The position numbers and the translations under genes were made by a program. Of a stretch of DNA of 64,000 nt, positions 56,717 through 64,000 are shown one piece after another. The stretch lies in contig OZ026604.1 of assembly GCA_964020085.1 (NCBI GenBank), positions 8,942,632-9,006,631 of the forward strand. The letters run 5' to 3'. This DNA comes from Micromussa lordhowensis. Its lineage: Eukaryota > Cnidaria > Anthozoa > Scleractinia > Lobophylliidae. Each line of letters opens with the position of its first letter. Position 1 is the stretch's first letter. Below the pieces are notes generated by a model. It ran no database searches. It saw only the letters and a program-made list of their open reading frames with translations, and had not been told where the DNA came from.

Positions 56717-58049
56717 CTATACCTGAGAGTAGTAAGTGTGAGAAGTTTTCAGCTTCAAACTCTTGTCTGAAGTGACAGTCAAGCAAGTTCCAGGTGCTTC
56801 TGCAGCTTCCTTAACAGTCTTGTCACGATGAGACCATGTGCACTTAATTTCCAAGCAGCCTTTTCTATGACATGCACATTCCACTAACCCATCTGGGCTA
56901 GCAGCTAGAAGGGGATATTTAACTGACACAAATAGACCGACTTCGGTGACAGAGAAATGAGAATGGTCTTTTTTACATCTCTGCTCATAAGTTTTTCTAG
57001 CCAGAGGCTCTTTGTTTATACCCCACTGTGTAGCTTTTGACTTAAATGGGGCCTTGTATTGCATTACATCAATGACAAGATTTTCAGCAGATGTTTTGTT
57101 TTGTCATCAATTTTTTGTAACAGAGCACCGACTTTTGACGAAGTTATCCTTCCGATTGTATGATTCTTCCAAGTCTCATTGTTTACTTGGCCTGTTGTTC
57201 TTTGTGACAAAAGGTGCGACTGTTCTGTAGAAATATGTAACTCATCCAGAAAAAATTGGCATTTAGCATCAACACTTTGGTCTGGGTACCTTTCATTAAC
57301 TGAGGCAGCAAGAGCAGGTAAGGTCAGCGGTTCTGTGACATGTTCGGCTGTTTCAACCAACTCCTGCCTAACTACATGGTTGATGTCAGGTGAGCTACAG
57401 TAATTAATATTGTCCCTGCTAGCCTTATAAATAAGAATTCCACAGTTTCCATCTGTGGCATGTCCAAAACTCAGCAAAACAGCTACATTCAGCAGTCAGG
57501 ACTTTTGCATTCTCCTTGTGTAAGGAAACCCACAACGCGTAAGGATCGCTGCTTGTTTTTTCTTCAGGAACACAGCGACAATGAATAAAACAGTATTTCA
57601 AATCTATACTGATGTGGTGAAATTTAACATTGTGTACGTATCCCTTGCTTCATGGCCTTTGTTGACGGCTGCATATACGCATCGACCTCATCCTCCATTA
57701 CATCTGGAAAGTTAAGACTTAGGGTTAGGCCGTCTTCCCATCCTTCTTGAAGGCTACCAGGAAAAGGAAGGGTGATACCACATTCCATGGTCAACTTTTC
57801 CCTTCGCCTCGTTGAGACGTCGTCTTCTTCCTCTAGTGTGGTTTTAGCTACCTCTAATTTTAACTTCCATGCAAAATACGCCTTCTCAGCGAGCTCATAC
57901 TTTCTCCCCGATAAGACAACTACTCTTTTTTTTAAAAACGTTTTCAACTGATCCACTTTCCACCTAGAAAATAGCTCTATTGACATTTCGTTCGTCAAGT
58001 TGCCCTCTTCGGACGCCATTTTGAAAATCTTTGCCCCCTGAGAGACCAT
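56717..58049 (-). pseudogene. SAP / SWIM-like / YqaJ-type nuclease (broken)
   Basis: Read on the minus strand, the N-terminal part (58049-57624) has a SAP-like DNA-binding helix pair, WKVDQLKTFLKKRVVVLSGR. In a shifted frame it then has GYVHNVKFHHISIDLKYC and a degraded SWIM-type zinc signature (AECSCFAEFWTCH). Next comes the YqaJ/lambda-exonuclease fold: TWKNHTIGRITSSKVGALLQ, WGINKEPLARKTYEQ, LLAASPDGLVECACHRKG and CLEIKC. The PD-(D/E)xK residues (SPDG and EIK) are intact, but at least two one-base shifts break the frame (near 57630 and 57065). It converges on the + strand transposase. ISL2EU-type elements are reported to encode a YqaJ protein alongside their transposase, so the two may be one element. 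Confidence 0.75.
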
Positions 58050-58532
58050 GTGCCCTATTTTTTTCCCATCATTCCAAACGCGCGCGTAAAGATGGCGGAC
58101 ATCGTGAATAAGGGCTATTGGGGAAGTACAAGAACTTTGAAATGCACAATTCGCAAAGTCCCCACATCAGCCCCGGGTCCTCCCTCTTTGGGAAGCCAAT
58201 GACAAGTGCGTAATTTTAGCGAAAGGGAACTTCACACATGACTTTATAACCAACATGTGTTTTGCAAACATACAAATTTAGCACTCATTCCCATCAATAT
58301 ATATTAGCTAGGACTTTCATGACCTGATAGGACAAGATCTCAAACGCTACTTTAATACTCACTGATTTTGTGTTTGTCCATCGCGGCGGCGGTAACCTCT
58401 TCTATTTCGGTCTCTCAACAAAGGCGCCACTAGTGTGAGAACACTTCGATTCGTCCTGGCAGAGTAGTCGTCGTGTCTTGTAATGCAGTTAATTCGTTCG
58501 ATACTCCCATCGAACATTAGTTTTTACCTTAC

Positions 58533-58948
58533 TTGAGCAATCTCTCGGCAGCGTATTCCACAGCGTCGGAAAGATTCTCAATTGTGCATTCTGCACATTT
58601 GCACCTTGCAAAACAAATACCAAAATGTAAGTAAAGGTAGCTTGAAAGGTGCGAAGAACCGAATTCCATCGCTTCAAGCTGATTCAACCAAGGGTTCATC
58701 TGGAGAATTAAAGAGAAAACTCACCATTCGTTTACAAGTACTTCTCATTCCAATCTAGACCTTAACACTGCTGGAGAAAGACCATCCTGGTCTTCTTCAG
58801 CGTCCTCGTCTTCATCACTCGTGTGAGCTAGCGGTTCGTCCGTGTAAGGTTGGACTTGTCCAAGAACCTCCATTTCTTCCGAATATTCGTTACTAGAGGA
58901 CTGCTCATCGCTTGCGGAAGATGATATGTGATCGTCACTCTCAGACAT
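58533..58948 (-). pseudogene. P2X7-receptor-C-terminal-like (P2RX7_C) protein, first exons, broken
   Basis: The start codon is at 58948 on the minus strand. Exon 1 (58948-58725) encodes a Ser/Asp/Glu-rich MSESDDHISSS segment, then LGQVQPYTDEPL and GLSPAVLRSRLE. An in-frame TGA follows where relatives have a sense codon, and the frame continues EVLVNEW to a GTGAGT donor. Exon 2 (58604-58533) begins after an AG and reads CKCAECTIENLSDAVEY. There a 4-base deletion scrambles the expected Cys pair; the restored frame would read CREIAQ before GTAAGG. P2RX7_C-like genes are numerous in cnidarians. It is separated by about 480 bp from the SAP-YqaJ gene and points the same way. Confidence 0.55.
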
Positions 58949-59561
58949 AGTTACGTTGAAGCCCAGGAAATCAATGCAAATAGAGTACTTCGAAGGAGAG
59001 CTTCTCACTCTACAGCACGCAAAACCAGGTGTAAACAAAGCGCTGGAACCACCAACTACGTCATCAGTGCTAAACTCGTTCCCAGTTTCCGGAGACCCTA
59101 TTTGAGGGACTTTGAGCAACCAAAAAGCGGACTTACTTTTCTTCTCGTGAAATTTCTTTTGTCATTTCGTAATAAGGACATAATAAGCTACAAAATTATG
59201 CCAAAAAAAGTTTCCTTGCTAGCCACTTTAAACCTGTGGATCTGTCGAATGCTATTTGTTTAAGGAAACTTCAGTTTAGATCTTTCCCCCACAAAGTCTG
59301 CCCAAACCGTTTTGAGTTTTTTTATCACTTTTTTTCAATAACAGTATCCGTACATGATATTGATAGCATATATGTTCTGCAGATAAGCAAGGTAGACCAT
59401 ATGATCGGGAAACGAAAATACTCAAAAACAACTAGTTTTTACTTATGTGGAAAGAGAAAAAAAAAGTAGTATTCTGAAAGAATTATCCTGTTTCATTGGA
59501 AGTGCGGAAGTCTAGCATAGCGTACCACCCAAAATTTTGAGTTTTAATCTTGTGTGGTTTT

Positions 59562-59745
59562 CTATTCAGCACGTTCTGAATCATTTATTTTTAGTGATAC
59601 TGCGTTACACTCTATCCTGTATTTTGAGTGTTAATTCACTCGCACTCTATCTAACACACACCCAGAGAAACATTTAGTTTTTAGTGATGCGCGTCACTCT
59701 ATACCGTTTTGTTAGTTTTGGTCTCGCACTCTATCCAGCACGTTG
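59562..59745. repeat. Diverged tandem repeat, about 90-100 bp, two units
   Basis: Both units contain TTTTTAGTGAT(A/G)C, (C/T)ACTCTAT, GTTA or TTAG and CTCGCACTCTATC(T/C)A, and AGCACGTT occurs on both sides. Intergenic, between the P2RX7-like pseudogene and the right direct-repeat segment. Confidence 0.55.
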
Positions 59746-60236
59746 TAAAACAAATCCTTTTTATACGTTCGTCTTATGTGAACGCCCAGACGAGGGTAGT
59801 TCTGGACAGAACTGCTGTTGGTCGGACGTTTCGCCCAAGCTACAGAGATACGGATAAACTTTACTTTCCTTGCGATTTATCAAAACCAGCCTTCAATGGT
59901 GTTACGTCATTTAAATTGACCAATCAGGTATCTTTCCTAAAATAGCCTCGCAGTACGACCAAGCGATAAAATGAGATTGTAAAATGAGATTATCTTTAAG
60001 GGAGGTTCATGTATGGGGGATGTGTTCTTTTGGATGAAAGTCTCCTGAGTGAGCTCAAAAGCAGGATGGCGATTTGGCCAGTGAAAAAGCAGTGGCTAGG
60101 GGGTGAGTGCCACGAAGACACAATATTCTGTTTCGTTACGTTCTTTTTGGCGTAAGGAGCAATCCCGCGCCTACTGAAGCCATGCTTGTCACACACCACT
60201 CAATGGACAATTTCAACAGCCATTTGCTTTTGAGAT

Positions 60237-62480
60237 GTTTATTATTCCTGCACTTTCTGTTTTACCAAAGTTTACAAAAAACTAATCAAAATAACTACAA
60301 GTATATATTTTTTTTCTTTCCCGCAGGTTCAAAGGATAAATATTTCTCAAAAGCCGAGCAAAATATGAATGAAATGGATATATCAGTTAACTATTTACCT
60401 GGTAGTAGTTTCTGCAACTAGTCTTTAGTGTATAAATTGTCTATGTAAGCGAAACACTTTATAGCAGAACTCCGGGTTGGATACTAGTTTAAGTCGGCTT
60501 GCAGCTGCAGCTAAACGATTGCAAAATGTAATGTTAAATGATCCAAGGTTACCTGGTCGCATTGAAACCATTAGGATCAGGAGCAGGAGCTGAGGAAGAG
60601 ATACGAATAGAGTGAAACTATTTTGACAAACGCTTGTCTCAGCGCAGGAGGGTCGTTTTTCTTGAAAAAAGACGAAATGAGCTGAAATGGACAGGGTCTC
60701 GCGTTACAGTGATCCATCTCAACCTGGTGTCTGGTAAAGAGACCCTAAATTGTAACGAATACATGTGCACTGTTTCCTCTGCCATCCTGCTTTACGTTTT
60801 ACCAGCTGGTTATAATGTCTACATACCCATTTATAGCAGGGACAAGCAATGAATACGACAAATGCCAAATGCACGCATAAGCATTATAATATTGCAGAAA
60901 GAATAAATATGAATTAAAAGGGATATATCAGTTTATCGTATTCCTGCTCTTTCCTTGTACCGAATATTACAGATTACTTAATTTACTCGCCCTCCTCATT
61001 TTGTATTTTACCCAACATTCATAGAACGATCGTGACATATTCTACAGAGCCCTTTTTGGCAGGAAAGTGAGACAAAGGTGGTAAAAGTCTCATTTTCAGA
61101 TACAGAAAACGAATAAAAATACAGTAATAGAACCTTTTCTTTACCACCGGCGCAAATTGAAGTGGATATATGTAAGTTTATTATTCTTCTGGCTCGCCAT
61201 TTGCCAAAAAAAAACATGAAGTAAACCATGGATAAATTCTCTTACAAATCCCTCTTTAGAAGGAAGATAAGAAAACCCATGTAGACACAATTGACACAGT
61301 TATAGGAAAGAGGAAAGTGAAAATGAAACGTGTTACCACCTCTTCTGCCTCCCTGCTTTCGCATCTGACCAAAAAGTTACCAGTAAACCTGTAATCATAT
61401 TTCTTTTTAGCAGGTGCAAGATTTGAATATCAAATTGTCATTAAAGATGAAAAAAAAAACCCTTGAGAAAGAGCTGTTATGTTATTTAAGTGGCACTATA
61501 TTTTGGGAAAAGCTAAATACGAATTGCAATGTAGACAGCAGCATACTGCCCTCCTTCTTGTGGCTTATGACAAACTTCCTGACAAAAAGTTTAACATCGT
61601 TTACAAATTCCATCATAGCAGGCACTAGAGACTTAATCCTTGTTTGCACACAGTCCTGATAAATACATGTGAATCAAATTTCATGCATGCTGTCCATCAG
61701 TTTGCGAAGTAAGGTTACCCATGATTTGTAATCCTGCTCCGCTCTTTCATCAAAAATTAACAGAAAACTTATCAAACATTCTACATTATTTTAGCAGGTA
61801 CAAGCTATAAATATTTCTTGAAAGCTGAATAAGTCTGAATTGAAATGGATTTCGCTCGTTCGCGTTTGATATTGGAGAAGACACAATTTACTTTTCATTG
61901 TAATTCCTTGCCCTCTACAACTTATTCATAGAAAACTACAAATTATCTCCAACTCCTACTGTCTGTAAGAGGATAAAGACATATAGGCAGGCAGTAGTGA
62001 TGATACTGAAAGGATAAATATGAAATTAAACGGAATGCTCCCTTATTTTCTTTCCCTGCTCAGCTTGCACTTGCCAAACATTTACAGAGGGCCCTTAGCA
62101 ACCCCAAATGACAAATATGGCACGAACATATCGTCAGCCATTTCTTTTAAATACACATAGAAGAGCGGCGATTTAAAGAAAATAATACATATGACTAAAA
62201 ATGGATAAACATATTGTAGCACGTCTGCCTAGAATTTTATCCGAAATTTACGAAAACTTCTTAATTAAATTGGCAACATATACCTTTACAGCAGGCAAAA
62301 GAGAACTACAAGATGTATCTCTGCCACGTTAAACGGCTAGATATGACTCGTAAATGAAGAATATCTCTTGATGCGTTTACAATTTTACCAAAATTTTACC
62401 GAAATCCTATAGAGTTTTCTACATATTATTAGCAAGGAAAAAGATATGTGGTAAATTCTTCAGGCAGTTTTTAAAGAATA
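60237..62480. repeat. Degenerate array of related blocks
   Basis: A recurring pattern is a pyrimidine-rich CCTGCTCTTTC-like block, TTTACCAAAA-like sequence, an A/T-rich spacer, then AGCAGGT(G/A)CAAGA-like sequence and AATATTTCT or a relative. Instances are seen near 60255-60345, 60943, 61355-61430, 61735-61815, 62055, 62235-62310 and 62390-62440; the left segment has one at 45898-45990. Each reads like a polypyrimidine tract plus AG, but no open frame follows. Units are old and uneven in length. Confidence 0.5.
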
Positions 62481-63060
62481 ATATTGGGAAAGATATATCA
62501 TCTTTTTGTTTCCGCATGTTATCGAAATTGTACAGAAAACATCTCAATTTGTCTACATATTGCTTCATTGCAGAAGAATAGATATTGCCACATATCCTAA
62601 CGAAATGGGCAAGATCAAAAAGGCACGTACAATTCAATCAAATGAAACCATTATATGCAGTATACTGGAGAATGGGGATACAAAGGGTGGTTGAAGGGGT
62701 GGATACCAACCTCCCAAAGGAACATTCACTCTGCAATGCCGCAGCAATGTAGTATGCAGTAGCTGTCAATTCATCTCTCGCAGATATTTGCATGTGTCAA
62801 ATGTTTCCCAGGTCATTCGACATTGCCTTAGCGACTGCATTTTGATATGCAGGTCAAGCAAAATTTAGTCTCGTTCTTCTATTTTTCTTGAACATACAGG
62901 AATTGATGCCTTATTTAATTGTTATTATTTCAGTCTGACTTTCTAAGAAAAAAGTGTAATCCAAGATGAGGGATCAAGGTTGTATCAATGTCATGTGACA
63001 TGATATCACGTCATAACTCACAAAGACTCTCGTCCTGTAGAGTGAGATGAGGGTTGTCTA

Positions 63061-63231
63061 TTCTCTACTTGCACAATCCCATAATACACCTCTTTTACCC
63101 CCAAAAAAATCTGCATAGGCATTGTTTTACTCTTGGGACACCTTCATGTCCCATAAGAAATTGCAAACAATGATTATGCAAAATTTTGGGGGGTAACAGA
63201 GGTGTATTATGGGATTTGTGCAAGTAGAGAA
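63061..63231. mobile_element. MITE with 46-bp inverted ends, no target duplication
   Basis: The left arm starts TTCTCTACTTGCACAATCCC and the right arm is its inverted copy with one indel and one mismatch. The arms close with TTACCCCC/GGGGGTAA. The homologous place in the left direct-repeat segment (47111/47112) is empty and reads TCTA|TGAAAC, showing the exact insertion point with no duplicated bases. Confidence 0.85.
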
Positions 63232-64000
63232 TGAAACGCAAAGAGCTTTGATATGTCTTATTACAACGAAAACCCAAGGAGTGTGGCATCCACCTCCAGG
63301 CTAAATTAGCTAAAACTAATAAACCTTACGCGACATTAATGAAACCTTTGCAGGAAAGTCTTTAACCTAGGTAACTGACTTCAGTGGAAGCATTTCTCTC
63401 CATGGAGTCCGCTGATAGTATCTTTGATTAAAATAATGGTATCTGTATGCCAAGGCTGTTACCAGTCTGAGACCTGTCAATAATAGTAAGAGAAGCTTGC
63501 ATCATTTTTGCTGAAATTAAGCAATATTCGTAGGTAAGTTCAGATCTGTGAAAACAGAATGTTAAAATAACATTTCACTATTAGAGAAAAATTCAGGCCC
63601 AACCATCAACTCATTGTACGATCGCTAGAGGTTACAAAACGGCCTGGATCATTGCAAAACAAGATGAATTCTTTAGCTTTCTATTCAAAACGTTAAATGA
63701 GAGATTTTGAAAGAGAAATAAAACCAATAAACACAAATATTAATAAAACAAGAGATAATTATAAAAAAAATGTCATGGCAATTTTTCTTAAGATCGACGA
63801 GCGTTCCTTAGAGGAAAAAGGTACGTAGACTACTGCACTGATCCATTCTGCTAACCTTCTTAGTTATATTATACGTATCTCTAGCTTCTAGTCTTTCTGA
63901 ATCGGGTCCTAAAGAACCGACATGCACTTATCATGCAAACAAATTTTATAATCGGCTATCATCGCTCATAACTTGTGTTTACCAAGTCACTCATGATTAA

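Larger units (their letters stand above)
60143..63923. repeat. Right copy of the long diverged direct repeat
   Basis: Collinear with 45826-47733 at both ends, but about 1.9 kb longer. The extra DNA is mainly the degenerate array at 60.2-62.5 kb, plus the MITE at 63061-63231. It contains no recognisable gene and is strongly A/T-rich. The final bases to 64000 show nothing further. Confidence 0.75.

Noticed and set aside
45826..63923. Two LTRs of a giant retrotransposon
   Set aside because: The copies are strongly diverged, unequal in length, and show no LTR-type ends or primer-binding site.

Overview
This is a window of animal nuclear genome. It has split genes with GT-AG introns, about 60% A+T, and a dense load of transposable elements. 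The repeat families (Penelope-like elements, tRNA-derived SINEs, many short inverted-repeat elements, ISL2EU/Harbinger-like, Mutator-like and Helitron-like remnants, P2RX7-like domains) point to a cnidarian, most likely an anthozoan such as a stony coral. That assignment is an inference; no species can be named from the sequence alone.

Positions 1-42,600 hold one large gene on the + strand: the metazoan HECT E3 ubiquitin ligase UBR5. Thirty-nine exons can be placed between 361 and 42,294, all with GT-AG boundaries. They join in one open frame of 7,695 nt (2,564 residues plus stop). The gene enters the window already inside the UBA domain, so roughly the first 180 residues lie upstream. In order it encodes the UBA domain, a beta-propeller-like N-terminal region, low-complexity Ser/Ala/Gly linkers, the UBR zinc box, a helical scaffold with acidic linkers, an MLLE domain and the HECT domain ending in the catalytic cysteine.

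The UBR5 introns are packed with mobile DNA. They contain inverted-repeat MITEs; a 2.25-kb terminal-inverted-repeat element carrying an eight-unit satellite array (7.85-10.1 kb); a SINE touching a splice donor (11.4 kb); a TTAA-flanked element (12.8-13.8 kb); a Helitron-like relic with a 2A-type motif and an OTU protease domain (14.5-16.2 kb); a head-to-head inverted Penelope-like element bounded by a 13-bp target-site duplication (16.9-19.3 kb); and a solo terminal fragment of the same family (39.6 kb).

From 42.6 to 64 kb there is no intact host gene. This stretch contains a pair of related direct-repeat segments (45.8-47.7 and 60.1-63.9 kb) on either side of a TE cluster. The cluster holds a Ty3/gypsy pol pseudogene on the minus strand with a SINE inserted in its reverse transcriptase (48.2-51.0 kb); a split DDE transposase of the ISL2EU/Harbinger-like group on the + strand (51.8-55.7 kb) with a Mutator-like fragment in its gap; a convergent minus-strand SAP/SWIM-like/YqaJ-nuclease pseudogene (56.7-58.05 kb); and a P2RX7-like pseudogene (58.5-58.95 kb). 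The transposase and YqaJ pair in convergent orientation is the best candidate for a multi-gene mobile system here, but every coding part of it is broken.
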